Positions 49,380 through 63,020 of a stretch of DNA of 64,000 bases are shown here, in pieces (position 1 is the stretch's first letter; every line of letters begins with the position of its first letter). Source of the DNA: Streptomyces sp. (GTDB taxonomy: Bacteria > Actinomycetota > Actinomycetes > Streptomycetales > Streptomycetaceae); contig JABFVM010000008.1 of NCBI GenBank assembly GCA_013362785.1, positions 1 through 64,000 on the forward strand, given 5' to 3'. The translations under genes and the position numbers were made by a program. The notes beneath the pieces are model-generated. The model had not been told where the DNA came from. It ran no database searches and was given only the letters and a program-made list of their open reading frames with translations.

Positions 49380-49742
49380 TCAGTCGAACTGGTCCCCCAG
49401 CGCCATCACCATCACTCCGGTGACGAGCAGCCACAGCGCCCGGCGCGTACGCCCCCGCGAGCCGAGGAACGCGGCGAGCGCGCAGACGGCGGCGCCGCAG
49501 GCGTAGGCGGCCGGGACCAGGGCCGGGGCGGATCCGGTGGCCCGCATGACCGACGCGGACAGCCCGGCCAGAGTCAGCAGTACCCCGGCGGCAGCGGCCG
49601 TCCAGCGGGCCCGCCGCGCCACCTGCGCCGGGTCCTCATCGTCCTCCAGCTCCTCGACGTGCTCCTCGACGAGCTCTTCGTCGGGCGTCTCGGTCCGGTC
49701 CTCCCCCGTCTCGGATATCTCGGAATCACCACGTCCACTCAT
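49380..49742 (-). CDS. Small membrane protein with acidic N-terminus
   Basis: MSGRGDSEISETGEDRTETPDEELVEEHVEELEDDEDPAQVARRARW + TM segments; start at 49742. Confidence 0.65.
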   Translation of the reverse strand: MSGRGDSEISETGEDRTETPDEELVEEHVEELEDDEDPAQVARRARWTAAAAGVLLTLAGLSASVMRATGSAPALVPAAYACGAAVCALAAFLGSRGRTRRALWLLVTGVMVMALGDQFD

Positions 49743-49929
49743 GGCGGGCGAGCGTAGCGCGTCGCGGTGAGAAACCCGATGCGGGGCCGTGCGGCCCGCT
49801 GGTAGCTTCCGAAGGTCAGCCACTGTGCGGCACATCGCCGCCGACCTGGGCAGGTGCATTGTTTGAGCGTCCGACCGAGCTCCTCCGTATCCCCTTCCGC
49901 CTTCAAGGACTCAAGGAGCCCGTTCACCG

Positions 49930-50733
49930 ATGCCGGACATCACCCCGGGGACCTCGAATGAGGACCTCACCCAGCGGCTGACCCACGCCCGCTACCCGCG
50001 CAGCAACAGCTACGACGCCCGCTGGGTCATCGAGAACCAGATGGGCCCGAACGCACTGTGGCTGCTGGAGTGGCTGGCCCCCGCCCTCGGCCTGGACGCC
50101 CTGCGCCCCTGCGCGCGCGTCCTCGACCTGGGCTGCGGCCGGGCGATGACCTCCGTCTTCCTGGCCAGGGAGTACGACTCCCAGGTCACCGCCGCCGACC
50201 TCTGGGTCAAGCCCGACGAGAACGCCCGGCGCATCGCCGAGGCCGGTTTCGCCGACCGCGTGCTGCCCGTGCACGCCGAGGCGCACGACCTGCCGTTCGC
50301 CGAGGGCAGCTTCGATGCGATCGTGAGCATCGACGCGTACCAGTACTTCGGCACGAACGATCTCTATCTGCCCACGCTCACCCGCCTGTTGAAGCCCGGC
50401 GGGCGGATCGGGGTCGTCATGCCCGCGCTGCGGGAGGAGCCGCAGGGAAGCGAGCCTCCGGAGCATCTGAAGCCCTACTGGGAGCCCGACTTCTGGTGCT
50501 TCCACACCGCCGACTGGTGGCGACACCGGTGGACCCGCGGCGGGGCCGTCGAGGTCGAGGCCGCCGACTGGCAGCCGGACGGCTGGCGGGACTGGCTGCT
50601 GTGGTGCGACGTGATCGCCGAGGAGAGCCCGGAGGAGTTCCATCGCACGATGGCCCGCCGGGTCGGCGAGATGGTGCGCCATGACGAGGGCCGCACGCTG
50701 GGCTTCGTACGACTCGTAGGGCGCCGCAAGTGA
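49930..50733 (+). CDS. SAM-dependent methyltransferase
   Basis: CARVLDLGCGRAMTSVFLAREYDSQVTAADLW...AIVSIDAYQYFG...LLKPGGRIGVVMPA. Confidence 0.88.
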   Translation: MPDITPGTSNEDLTQRLTHARYPRSNSYDARWVIENQMGPNALWLLEWLAPALGLDALRPCARVLDLGCGRAMTSVFLAREYDSQVTAADLWVKPDENARRIAEAGFADRVLPVHAEAHDLPFAEGSFDAIVSIDAYQYFGTNDLYLPTLTRLLKPGGRIGVVMPALREEPQGSEPPEHLKPYWEPDFWCFHTADWWRHRWTRGGAVEVEAADWQPDGWRDWLLWCDVIAEESPEEFHRTMARRVGEMVRHDEGRTLGFVRLVGRRK

Positions 50734-50749
50734 CCCCGTGAGCACGACC

Positions 50750-50780
50750 ACGGCCCCGGAGGCACTGCCTCCGGGGCCGT
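50750..50780. terminator. Terminator between methyltransferase and gatB
   Basis: ACGGCCCCGGAGGC-ACT-GCCTCCGGGGCCGT. Confidence 0.85.
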
Positions 50781-50794
50781 ACGGTTCTCGGCGC

Positions 50795-52309
50795 TCAGCC
50801 CTCGCTGACGCCCAGCTTCTCCAGGATCAGCTCCTTGACGCGGGCCGCGTCGGCCTGGCCCCGGGTGGCCTTCATGACCGCGCCGACCAGGGCGCCGGCC
50901 GCGGCGACCTTGCCGGAGCGGATCTTGTCGGCGATGCCCGGGTTGCCGGCGATGGCCTCGTCGACGGCGGTGCCCAGGGCGCCCTCGTCGGAGACGACCT
51001 TCAGACCGCGCTTGTCGACGACCTCGTCCGGGGTGCCCTCGCCCGCGAGGACGCCCTCGATGACCTGGCGGGCCAGCTTGTCGTTGAGGTCGCCCTTCGA
51101 GACCAGCTCGGTGACGCGCGCGACCTGCGCCGGGGTGATCGCCAGCTCGTCCAGCGACTTGCCCGACTCGTTGGCGCTGCGGGCGAGTTCGCCCATCCAC
51201 CACTTGCGGGCGGAGGCGGCGTCGGCACCGGCGTCGATCGTGGCGACGATCGGGTCCAGGGCACCGGCGTTGAGGATCGCCTGCATGTCGAGGGCCGTGA
51301 TGCCCCACTCCGCGAGGAGCCGGGTACGACGGGCCAGCGGCATCTCGGGCAGGGCCGCCCGGATCTCCTCGACCCACTCGCGGGACGGGGCGACCGGGAC
51401 GAGGTCCGGCTCGGGGAAGTACCGGTAGTCCTCGGCCTCTTCCTTCACTCGGCCCGAGGTCGTGGACCCCGTGTCCTCGTGGAAGTGCCGGGTCTCCTGG
51501 ATGATCGTCCCGCCGCTGCTCAGCACGGCCGCGTGCCGCTGGATCTCGAAGCGGGCCGCGCGCTCCACGGACCGCAGCGAGTTGACGTTCTTCGTCTCCG
51601 AGCGGGTGCCGAACTTCTCGGTGCCGTTCGGGCGCAGCGACAGGTTCACGTCGCAGCGCATCTGGCCCATCTCCATCCGGGCCTCGGAGACACCGAGCGC
51701 CCGGATGAGCTCGCGCAGCTCACGGACGTACGCCTTCGCGACCTCGGGAGCGCGCTCGCCGGCGCCCTCGATCGGCTTGGTGACGATCTCGATGAGGGGG
51801 ATGCCGGCGCGGTTGTAGTCGAGCAGCGAGTGCGAGGCGCCGTGGATACGGCCCGTCGCGCCGCCGACGTGCGTCGACTTGCCGGTGTCCTCCTCCATGT
51901 GGGCGCGCTCGATCTCCACGCGGAAGGTCTCGCCGTCCTCCAGCTGCACGTCGAGGTAGCCGTTGAAGGCGATCGGCTCGTCGTACTGGGAGGTCTGGAA
52001 GTTCTTCGGCATGTCCGGATAGAAGTAGTTCTTCCGGGCGAAGCGGCACCACTCGGCGATCTCGCAGTTCAGCGCGAGACCGATCTTGATCGCCGACTCG
52101 ACGCCGGTCGCGTTGACGACCGGGAGCGCGCCGGGCAGGCCGAGGCAGGTGGGGCAGGTCTGCGTGTTGGCGTCCTGACCGAGGGCGGTCGAGCAGCCGC
52201 AGAACATCTTGGTCTTGGTGCCGAGTTCGACATGGACCTCGAGGCCCATGACGGGGTCGTACGACGCGAGAGCGTCCTCGTACGACACCAGGTCGGTCGT
52301 GGTGGTCAC
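50795..52309 (-). CDS. gatB: Asp-tRNA(Asn)/Glu-tRNA(Gln) amidotransferase subunit B
   Basis: [63 protein letters not shown]. Confidence 0.96.
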   Translation of the reverse strand: MTTTTDLVSYEDALASYDPVMGLEVHVELGTKTKMFCGCSTALGQDANTQTCPTCLGLPGALPVVNATGVESAIKIGLALNCEIAEWCRFARKNYFYPDMPKNFQTSQYDEPIAFNGYLDVQLEDGETFRVEIERAHMEEDTGKSTHVGGATGRIHGASHSLLDYNRAGIPLIEIVTKPIEGAGERAPEVAKAYVRELRELIRALGVSEARMEMGQMRCDVNLSLRPNGTEKFGTRSETKNVNSLRSVERAARFEIQRHAAVLSSGGTIIQETRHFHEDTGSTTSGRVKEEAEDYRYFPEPDLVPVAPSREWVEEIRAALPEMPLARRTRLLAEWGITALDMQAILNAGALDPIVATIDAGADAASARKWWMGELARSANESGKSLDELAITPAQVARVTELVSKGDLNDKLARQVIEGVLAGEGTPDEVVDKRGLKVVSDEGALGTAVDEAIAGNPGIADKIRSGKVAAAGALVGAVMKATRGQADAARVKELILEKLGVSEG

Positions 52310-52324
52310 GGTGAAACTTCCCTC

Positions 52325-52560
52325 TCAGCCCAGCAGGACGTCGTCGTCGCCCAGCCGCTTCAGCTCGCGGTAGAGGATGGCGAGGCCGGTGACGATGGCG
52401 GCGGCGGACACGGCGGCGTCGACGAGCCGCAGCGTGTCGCTCTCCAGGCGGGCCTTCTTGGCCTGCTTGGCGACACTGACCGCACCGAACGCGGTGGTGG
52501 CCATGGACAGGTACAGACCGGACTTGGACTTCTTGAAGTCCTTGGCCTTCGACAGCTTGC

Positions 52561-52564
<4 letters not shown>
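52325..52564 (-). CDS. Small hypothetical protein between gatA and gatB (79 aa)
   Basis: GTG start overlapping the gatA stop; [78 protein letters not shown]. Confidence 0.7.
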
Positions 52565-54054
<1,490 letters not shown>

Positions 54055-54060
54055 GACTTC

Positions 54061-54357
54061 TTAGTCCTCCCCCAGGATCTGCGGCACCTTGAAACGCTGC
54101 TGCTCCTGGGCCGGGGCGCCGGAGAGCGCCTGCTCGGGGGTGAGCGACGGACGGACCTCGTCCGCCCGCATGACGTTCGTCAGCGGGAGCGGGTGCGAGG
54201 TCGGCGGTACGTCTTGGTCGGCGACCTCACTGACGCGTGCGACCGCGCCGATGATGTCGTCCAGCTGTCCCGCGAAGTGCTCGAGCTCTTCGGGCTTCAG
54301 CTCCAGACGCGCCAGCCGGGCGAGGTGGGCGACCTCCTCGCGCGTGATGCCAGGCAT
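54061..54357 (-). CDS. gatC: Asp-tRNA(Asn)/Glu-tRNA(Gln) amidotransferase subunit C
   Basis: [42 protein letters not shown]. Confidence 0.93.
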   Translation of the reverse strand: MPGITREEVAHLARLARLELKPEELEHFAGQLDDIIGAVARVSEVADQDVPPTSHPLPLTNVMRADEVRPSLTPEQALSGAPAQEQQRFKVPQILGED

Positions 54358-54474
54358 GCAGCGATCCTCTGGGGTGAGAGTTTGTGGTTTGGGGCCAATC
54401 CTATGGGGCGGCGGAGCGTGGCCGCGCAACGGTTTCCCCGCCGCGCCCCGGTCAGGCCCGGTCGGCGCTCGGTC

Positions 54475-54846
54475 TCAGACGAGGAAGAGCAGGACCGCAC
54501 CGATGAGGACGACGACCGCCGTGGCGAAGTGGATCCCGAAGGCGACCGCCTTCGCACCGCCGTGCCGCAGCACTATCAGTGTGTCGGCGAGCGGCACGAT
54601 CGCCACGGCGAGCATGAACCACGCCTCGGCGCGGGTGCCGACGAAGAACAGCAGCGCCAGGCCCACCACGCCGAAGGTGCCGTCCCTCATGCCCTTGATC
54701 GAGAGATAGGCGCCGGCGTCCCCGTCCGGCCGCGCCGGGACGCCGTACCCGGTGGCGGCGGAGGCTGGCTGGAACAGGAACCGGTACCCGAGGAACAGGC
54801 AGAACAGATTGAGCACGACGGCCAGGGTGTAGGCGGTCACGGTCAT
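54475..54846 (-). CDS. Small membrane protein (DUF4267-like)
   Basis: MTVTAYTLAVVLNLFCLFLGYRFLFQPASAATGYGVP...FLSIKG-like YLSIKGMRDGTFG... Confidence 0.7.
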   Translation of the reverse strand: MTVTAYTLAVVLNLFCLFLGYRFLFQPASAATGYGVPARPDGDAGAYLSIKGMRDGTFGVVGLALLFFVGTRAEAWFMLAVAIVPLADTLIVLRHGGAKAVAFGIHFATAVVVLIGAVLLFLV

Positions 54847-54860
54847 GTCTTGACTCCTCG

Positions 54861-54923
54861 CTAGCAGTGCTAGGGACAGGAGCGAAGCTAGCAGAGCGCC
54901 GACAAGATGGCTAGCACTGCTAG
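54861..54923. promoter_or_regulatory. TetR operator cluster: two perfect 13-bp palindromes plus a half-site
   Basis: CTAGCAGTGCTAG (54861-54873), CTAGCA half-site (54888-54893), CTAGCACTGCTAG (54911-54923). Confidence 0.8.
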
Positions 54924-54933
54924 AATTTCTGGC

Positions 54934-55515
54934 ATGTCGATCCAGACGCGCAAGGAGCGCGAACGAGCGGAACGCGAGCGGCTCATCGTCACGGCGGCCC
55001 GTGAACTGGCGGAGGCCGAGGGCTGGGAGGCGGTCACCACACGCCGCCTGGCGGCGGAGATCGAGTACAGCCAGCCCGTCCTCTACAGCCACTTCAAGGG
55101 CAAGGACGCGATCATGGCGGCGGTGGCGGTGCAGGGCTGCGCCGATCTGGCCGAGGAACTGCGCACGGCCCGTACGGCGGCGAAGAGCACGCGCGCGGCG
55201 CTGGTCGCGGTGGGCGAGACGTACACGGCGTTCGGCAGACGGCGACCGGCGCTCTACGACGCCATGTTCACGTACCGGGTGGACCTGCCGTTCGCCACGG
55301 ACGAGGCCCCGGAACCACTGAAGCGGGCCTTCGGCGAGCTGGCGGCGGCGGTGGAGCCGATCGCCCGGGAGGGCGAGGACCTGGGGGTGCTGACGGAGAC
55401 GTACTGGGCGGGGCTGCACGGTCTGGTCACGCTGATGCGCAGCGGCCGACTGCCGGAGGGAGCGCATGAGCAGAGGCTGGCGCTGCTGATCGGACACTTC
55501 ACGGCAGCGCCTTGA
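54934..55515 (+). CDS. TetR-family regulator
   Basis: RERLIVTAARELAEAEGWEAVTTRRLAAEIEYSQPVLYSHFKGKDAIMAAVAV. Confidence 0.9.
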   Translation: MSIQTRKERERAERERLIVTAARELAEAEGWEAVTTRRLAAEIEYSQPVLYSHFKGKDAIMAAVAVQGCADLAEELRTARTAAKSTRAALVAVGETYTAFGRRRPALYDAMFTYRVDLPFATDEAPEPLKRAFGELAAAVEPIAREGEDLGVLTETYWAGLHGLVTLMRSGRLPEGAHEQRLALLIGHFTAAP

Positions 55516-55639
55516 GGGGGCGCGGGGCTGTATCGATGTGCGGCGCCGCCGGGGCGCGACCAGCCGCGGTGAACCGCACGCTCCCTACGTCACAGCGCGG
55601 CACCCGCCTTTGGAAAAGCGGCACCCGCCTTCGGAAAAA

Positions 55640-57874
55640 CTACTCGGCGGCAGGCAGCGCGGCCCGCGGTCGCTGCCAGCCCCGCGACCCGCGCGCCCGC
55701 AGCCACGCCGTGGTCTCCTCCGCCGGCATCGCCGCGGCGACCAGCCACCCCTGAACGGCGTCACAGCCCAGATCCCGCAGCCGTTCCCACGTCTCGTCGT
55801 CCTCGACGCCTTCGGCGACCACCAGCAGCCCCAGCGAGTGCGCCAGATCCACCGTGCACCGCACGATCTCCGCGTCCTCGTTGTCCACCGCGAGCCGCGC
55901 CACGAACGACCGGTCGATCTTCAGCTCGCTCACCGGCAGCCGTCTGAGGTGGACCAGCGAGGAGTACCCCGTCCCGAAGTCGTCCAGCGACATCTTCACG
56001 CCGTGCCCGGTGAGCCCGGCGAGTGTGTCGGCGGCCCGCTGCGGGTCCTCCAGGAGGACGTGTTCCGTTATCTCCAGCTGGAGCGCTCCCGCCGGAACGC
56101 CGTGCCGGGCGAGCCGTGCGGCGACGGAACCGGCGAACCCGGGAGTGTGAACGTCGCGCGGGGAGACATTGACGGCGACGGGCACGTACAGCCCTTGCGA
56201 GCGCCACTGCGCGACCTGTCCGAGCGCCGTCTCCAGCACGTACTCCGTCAGATGCGGCATCAGCCCCGACGACTCGGCGATCGCTATGAACTCGTCCGGC
56301 GGCACCTTCCCGCGCTCGGGATGCACCCAGCGGACCAGCGCCTCCAGCCCGGCGACCTGTCCGTCGAAGCGGACCTTGGGCTGGTAGTGCAGCTCCACCT
56401 CCTGCGCGTCGAGCGCCCGGCGCAGATCCCCCAGCAGGCCCAGCCGGTCGGGGGTGTTGGAGTCCCGCTTCGACTCGTAGACCTCTACGCCCGTACGGTC
56501 CCGCTTCGCCTGGTACATCGCCACGTCCGCGCGCCGCAGCAGCCCCTCGGCGTCGAGGGCGTGGTCGGGGAAGACGGCGACGCCGGCGCTGGCCTCCAGG
56601 ACCAGGGTGAGCCCGTCGAGGTCGAGCGGGGAGCTCAGGGCGGCGACGAGGTTGCGGGCGACCCGGGTCGCGGACGTCGTGGAGTCGGCGACCGGCAGTA
56701 AGACGGCGAACTCGTCGCCGCCGAGCCGCGCGGCCTCCGCTCCGCGCGGCAGGGCGAGCCGCAGCCGGTCGGCTATCTGCAACAGCAACCGGTCACCGGC
56801 CAGATGACCGAGCGTGTCATTGACCGAACGGAACCGGTCCAGGTCGATCAGCATCAGGGCGGACCGGGCGCCGATGCGCTCGGCGTCGTCGAGCGCGGTC
56901 CAGATGCGCTCCAGCAGCCACTGCCGGTTGGGCAGCCCGGTCAGCGGGTCGCGCAGCTGCTCCTCCGCGCGGGCCCGGGCGATCCACAAAGTGGAGTCGA
57001 GGGCGATGAGCGGGATGGAGAACAGCGGCAGCAGCAGCGGCTTGGCGACGGCGACCACACACACCAGCGGCGCGATACCGAGCAGCGCGACCGCGACCAG
57101 GCCCTGCCGGACCAGGGCGGTGCGGGCGACGGTGGGCAGGCCGCCGCGCGGGGCGTGCAGATACCAGAGCAGGACGCGGGTGACCACGAGATAGGCGGCG
57201 GCGACGAGCACCACGCCGGGGGCGGTGTAGAGCGTCCAGCTGTCGGGGTTCCAGGGGTGCTCGACGGTCGGTACGCGGCCGAACGCGGCCAGCACGAGGG
57301 CCCCGGCGGCGATGCCGAGGATGTCCACCGCGCCGTGCAGTACGCCCTGCCGCCAGCGGTTGCGGCGGGCGATGCCGACCAGCACGACGACGGTGAGGCT
57401 GACCATCCCGGCGGGCACCCAGCCGTACAGCATCAGTACGGCGAGGGTGAGGGCGGCGCCGGAGCCGGTGCCGCCCCACCAGCGGGCGCGGCCGAGCGCG
57501 ACCAGGTGGCCGACGATGACGCCGGTCAGCACGGCCAGCGACCAGCCGACCGTGCCGGACGGGAAGAGGGCGTGGCTGCCGGTGAACGCCCGGTAGAAGC
57601 CGGCTCCGAGGACGAACCCGGCCGCCGCGACGATCGACGCGGGCAGCGCGGGCCAGGACAGGTGCCGTTCATGGTCGGAGTCCGGCAGCCCGGCGGTGGG
57701 CTCGGCGCCGAGCTGCACGCCGGCGCGGCCGTCCGTCACGGTGTGCTGCCCGGCGGCGCTCCCCGCGCCTCTTTCCGCCCGCGAACGCTCCGCGGTGCGC
57801 GCCACCCACCCCCGCCATGCGCCGGTGATCCGGCGCAGCCGTGAGTGGGGGGCGGCGCTCTCGGTCGGTTCCAT
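55640..57874 (-). CDS. Membrane GGDEF-EAL c-di-GMP protein with both motifs intact (RmdB-like)
   Basis: RLGGDEFAVLLP; VAGLEALVRWVHPERG; LEITEHVLLED; LDDFGTGYSSL; KIDRSFV; VAEGVE. Confidence 0.92.
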   Translation of the reverse strand: MEPTESAAPHSRLRRITGAWRGWVARTAERSRAERGAGSAAGQHTVTDGRAGVQLGAEPTAGLPDSDHERHLSWPALPASIVAAAGFVLGAGFYRAFTGSHALFPSGTVGWSLAVLTGVIVGHLVALGRARWWGGTGSGAALTLAVLMLYGWVPAGMVSLTVVVLVGIARRNRWRQGVLHGAVDILGIAAGALVLAAFGRVPTVEHPWNPDSWTLYTAPGVVLVAAAYLVVTRVLLWYLHAPRGGLPTVARTALVRQGLVAVALLGIAPLVCVVAVAKPLLLPLFSIPLIALDSTLWIARARAEEQLRDPLTGLPNRQWLLERIWTALDDAERIGARSALMLIDLDRFRSVNDTLGHLAGDRLLLQIADRLRLALPRGAEAARLGGDEFAVLLPVADSTTSATRVARNLVAALSSPLDLDGLTLVLEASAGVAVFPDHALDAEGLLRRADVAMYQAKRDRTGVEVYESKRDSNTPDRLGLLGDLRRALDAQEVELHYQPKVRFDGQVAGLEALVRWVHPERGKVPPDEFIAIAESSGLMPHLTEYVLETALGQVAQWRSQGLYVPVAVNVSPRDVHTPGFAGSVAARLARHGVPAGALQLEITEHVLLEDPQRAADTLAGLTGHGVKMSLDDFGTGYSSLVHLRRLPVSELKIDRSFVARLAVDNEDAEIVRCTVDLAHSLGLLVVAEGVEDDETWERLRDLGCDAVQGWLVAAAMPAEETTAWLRARGSRGWQRPRAALPAAE

Positions 57875-58146
57875 TCCCGTCCCTCTCACAGCCGGCGGTG
57901 CCCACGCCACGCGGCCCGATGCCCGACAACAACCCTCAACGGCACCGCGTTGGAAAACCCTTCCCCTCGCCCTTCAAAGCCCTCTCGGAGCAAGGGGATG
58001 CCCCAACCGCAGCTGGGCACGGCAGGCGCACCCCTCAACAGTAGGCCGCAGAAGGCCTCCCCGGGCAGCGGTCGCCGACGGTTGCCCGAATGCGCCCCAG
58101 CCACCCGTATGCATCTGGTATGCGCCGATCGGGGGGCCTTCAACCG

Positions 58147-60360
<2,214 letters not shown>

Positions 60361-61356
60361 TTACTCTGGGTTGTCCGCGAGGGATCTCGCCGCCCGGACG
60401 CAGTGAGCGAGGGCCTTCCGCGCGTACTCCGGGGAGGCCCCCGCGAGTCCGCACGACGGTGTGACCGTGACCGCCTCCGTGAGAAGCCCCGGTGACAGCC
60501 CCAGCCTGCGCCACAACGTCCTGACACCCATGACGCTACCGGCAGGGTCTGACAATGGGCCGTCCGTGCCCGGGACGACACCGGCGAAGAGCCGGGTGCC
60601 GCCCTCCACCGCCTCGCCGATCGCGTCGTCGTCACGCTCGGTGAGGAGGGAGAAGTCGAAGGAGATCGCCGTCGCGCCCGCCCGGCGCAGCAGGGCGAAC
60701 GGGACGTCCGGTGCGCACGAGTGGACCACGACGGGGCCGTCGCCGTGAACCCCGACGACGTCGCGGAGGGTGGCCTCGACGATCTGCCGGTCGACGGCGC
60801 GGTGGGTGCGGTAGCCGCTGGCGGACCTGACCTGGCCGCGCAGTACGGCGATGAGGGAGGGCTCGTCGAGCTGGAGGACGAGCTGGGCGCCGGGGATCCG
60901 GCGGTGGACCTCCGCGAGGTGCTGGCGCAGGCCTTCGGCGAGGGAGGCGGCGAGGTCCCGGCAGGCGCCGGCGTCGGAGAGGGCTGCCTCGCCGTTCCTC
61001 AGCTCCAGTGCGGCGGCCAGCGTCCACGGGCCCACGGCCTGGACCTTCAGCATCCCCTCGTACCCCTGGGTGAACTCCTCCAGGGCATCGAGGTCCTCCC
61101 CCAGCCAGGACCTCGCCCGCTTGGTGTCCCGCCCCGGCCGATCCCCGATCCGCCAGCCGCTGGGCTCCACGCGCGCGTACAGCTCGACGAGCATCCCGGC
61201 GGTCCGGCCGATCATGTCCGCGCCGGGGCCGCGGGCGGGCAGTTCGGCGAGAAACGGGAAGTCCTCGAAGGAGCCGGTGACGGTCTTGGCGGCCTCGCGG
61301 GCGTCGCCGCGCGGCATGGAGCCGATACCGGTGGCGGGGGCGAGAGAAAAGGTCAG
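60361..61356 (-). CDS. Cobalamin-independent methionine synthase (MetE C-terminal)-like protein; start uncertain
   Basis: LAPATGIGSMPRGDAREAAKTV, LVLQLDEPSLIAVL, VVVHSCAPDVPFALLRRAGATAISFDFSLL, VTVTPSCGLAGASPEYARKAL. Confidence 0.78.
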   Translation of the reverse strand: MTFSLAPATGIGSMPRGDAREAAKTVTGSFEDFPFLAELPARGPGADMIGRTAGMLVELYARVEPSGWRIGDRPGRDTKRARSWLGEDLDALEEFTQGYEGMLKVQAVGPWTLAAALELRNGEAALSDAGACRDLAASLAEGLRQHLAEVHRRIPGAQLVLQLDEPSLIAVLRGQVRSASGYRTHRAVDRQIVEATLRDVVGVHGDGPVVVHSCAPDVPFALLRRAGATAISFDFSLLTERDDDAIGEAVEGGTRLFAGVVPGTDGPLSDPAGSVMGVRTLWRRLGLSPGLLTEAVTVTPSCGLAGASPEYARKALAHCVRAARSLADNPE

Positions 61357-62042
61357 CGACCCGGCCGCACCGTCAGATCGTTCACTTCCGCGTCCCTCGG
61401 CAGGTCCAGCGCCATCAGGATCGTCGTGGCCACCGACTCGGGGTCGATCCACTTCGAGGCGTCGTACTCCTTGCCCTCCTGCTGGTGGACCTTGGCCTGC
61501 ATGGGGCTGGCGGTGCGGCCGGGGTAGACCGAGGTGACCCGGACGCCGTTGGCGTGCTCCTCGTGGCGCAGGGAGTCGGCGAGGGCCTTCAGGCCGTGCT
61601 TCGACGCGGCGTACGCGGACCAGTCGGCGTGCGCGTTGAGGCCGGCGCCGGAGTTCACGAAGAGCACATGGCCGCCGGTGGCGCGCAGTTGGGGGAGGAA
61701 GTGGCGGGTCAGTTCGGCCGGGGAGATCAGGTTGACGTTGAGCTGGTGGCGCCAGGCCTTCGGGGTCAGGTCGCCCACCGGGCCCAGGTCCACGACGCCG
61801 GCGATGTGGAGCAGGGAGTCCACTCGGTCCGGCAGCGACTGGTGGGAGAAGGCCCAGGACAGCTTGTCCGGGTCGGCCAGGTCGCCGACCAGCGTCTTCG
61901 CGCCGGGGAACGCCGACGCCAGCTCCTTCGCACGACCCGCGTCGCGCGCGTGGAGGACGACTTCGTCCCCGCGCGCGTGCAGGCGGCGGGCGACGGCCGC
62001 GCCGATGCCGGAGCCCGCTCCGGTGATCACATGTGTAGCCAT
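61353..62042 (-). CDS. Short-chain dehydrogenase/reductase
   Basis: VITGAGSGIGAAVARRLHARGDEV, YAASKHGLKALADSLR. Confidence 0.92.
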   Translation of the reverse strand: MATHVITGAGSGIGAAVARRLHARGDEVVLHARDAGRAKELASAFPGAKTLVGDLADPDKLSWAFSHQSLPDRVDSLLHIAGVVDLGPVGDLTPKAWRHQLNVNLISPAELTRHFLPQLRATGGHVLFVNSGAGLNAHADWSAYAASKHGLKALADSLRHEEHANGVRVTSVYPGRTASPMQAKVHQQEGKEYDASKWIDPESVATTILMALDLPRDAEVNDLTVRPGR

Positions 62043-62069
62043 GCCCGCCATGCTCGCATCAGTCGCGGT

Positions 62070-62609
62070 TCACTCCACGCCCCGGCTCTCCTCCAGGTAC
62101 GCCAGCGCGCCCACCGGCTCCTCCGCGAAGAACACCAGGTCGGTCAGCGGACGGGGCAGGAAGCCCTCGTCCTCCATGCGGCGGAACTGCTCCTTCAGGC
62201 CGTCGTAGAAGCCCGCGGTGTTGAGCAGCACCACCGGCTTGTCCGTGTGGCCGTGCTTCTTCAGTTCCAGGATCTCGGTGGCCTCGTCGAGCGTGCCCGT
62301 GCCGCCGACCATGATGACCACGGCGTCGGCCTTCTCCAGCAGCAGCCTCTTGCGTTCGGCGAGGTCCTTGGCGATCACCATCTCGTCGACGCCCGGGCGG
62401 ACCTTGGCGGCCAGGAACTGCACGGAGACCCCCACGAGCCGGCCGCCGGCCTCCTGCACACCGTCGGCGACCACCTTCATCAGCCCGACGTCGGAGCCGC
62501 CCCACACGAGCGTGTGTCCGCCCTTGCCCAGCAGTTTCGCGAACTCGCGCGCGGGGCGCGTGTAACGGTCGTCGAGGTCGGCGGCGGAGAGGAAGACGCA
62601 GATTCGCAT
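62070..62609 (-). CDS. LOG-family (TIGR00730-like) Rossmann-fold protein
   Basis: LVWGGSDVGLMKVVADGVQEAGGRLVGV, VIMVGGTGTLDEATEILELKKHG. Confidence 0.88.
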   Translation of the reverse strand: MRICVFLSAADLDDRYTRPAREFAKLLGKGGHTLVWGGSDVGLMKVVADGVQEAGGRLVGVSVQFLAAKVRPGVDEMVIAKDLAERKRLLLEKADAVVIMVGGTGTLDEATEILELKKHGHTDKPVVLLNTAGFYDGLKEQFRRMEDEGFLPRPLTDLVFFAEEPVGALAYLEESRGVE

Positions 62610-62659
62610 GGGGCCACCGTACGCGGGAAGAACCGGCGGCCCGCGAACGCTTTTCGGGT

Positions 62660-62983
62660 ATGACCAAAGGACACACGATCACCATCGAGCAGGGCACGCG
62701 ACGCGTACGGGTCGTTCACGGCGACCGGGTCCTGGCGGAGAGCGACCGCCCCCTCGTCCTGCGGGAGACCGGCTGTCCCGTGCGCTACTACCTCCCGGCC
62801 GAGGACGTACGACTCGACCTGCTGACCCCCTCCGACACGCACACCTACTGCCCGTTCAAGGGAACGGCCTCCTACTGGTCACTGCCGGACGCGGCGGACC
62901 TGGTCTGGGCGTACCCGGACCCGAAGCCGGACGTGGCCGAGATCAAGGACCATCTCTGCTTCTACGAAGTCGAAGTGTCGTGA
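62660..62983 (+). CDS. DUF427 domain protein
   Basis: RRVRVVHGDRVLAESDRPLVLRETGCPVRYYLPAEDVRLDLL...THTYCPFKGTASYWSL. Confidence 0.9.
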   Translation: MTKGHTITIEQGTRRVRVVHGDRVLAESDRPLVLRETGCPVRYYLPAEDVRLDLLTPSDTHTYCPFKGTASYWSLPDAADLVWAYPDPKPDVAEIKDHLCFYEVEVS

Positions 62984-63020
62984 ACGTTTAGTTCCGTGCC
63001 GTAGGGCAGTCTCCACAGGC

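Noticed and set aside
57875-58146. Possible structured RNA (riboswitch) between ligA and the GGDEF-EAL gene
   Set aside because: Several GC stems but no recognisable c-di-GMP, c-di-AMP or other riboswitch core; cannot be supported by reading alone
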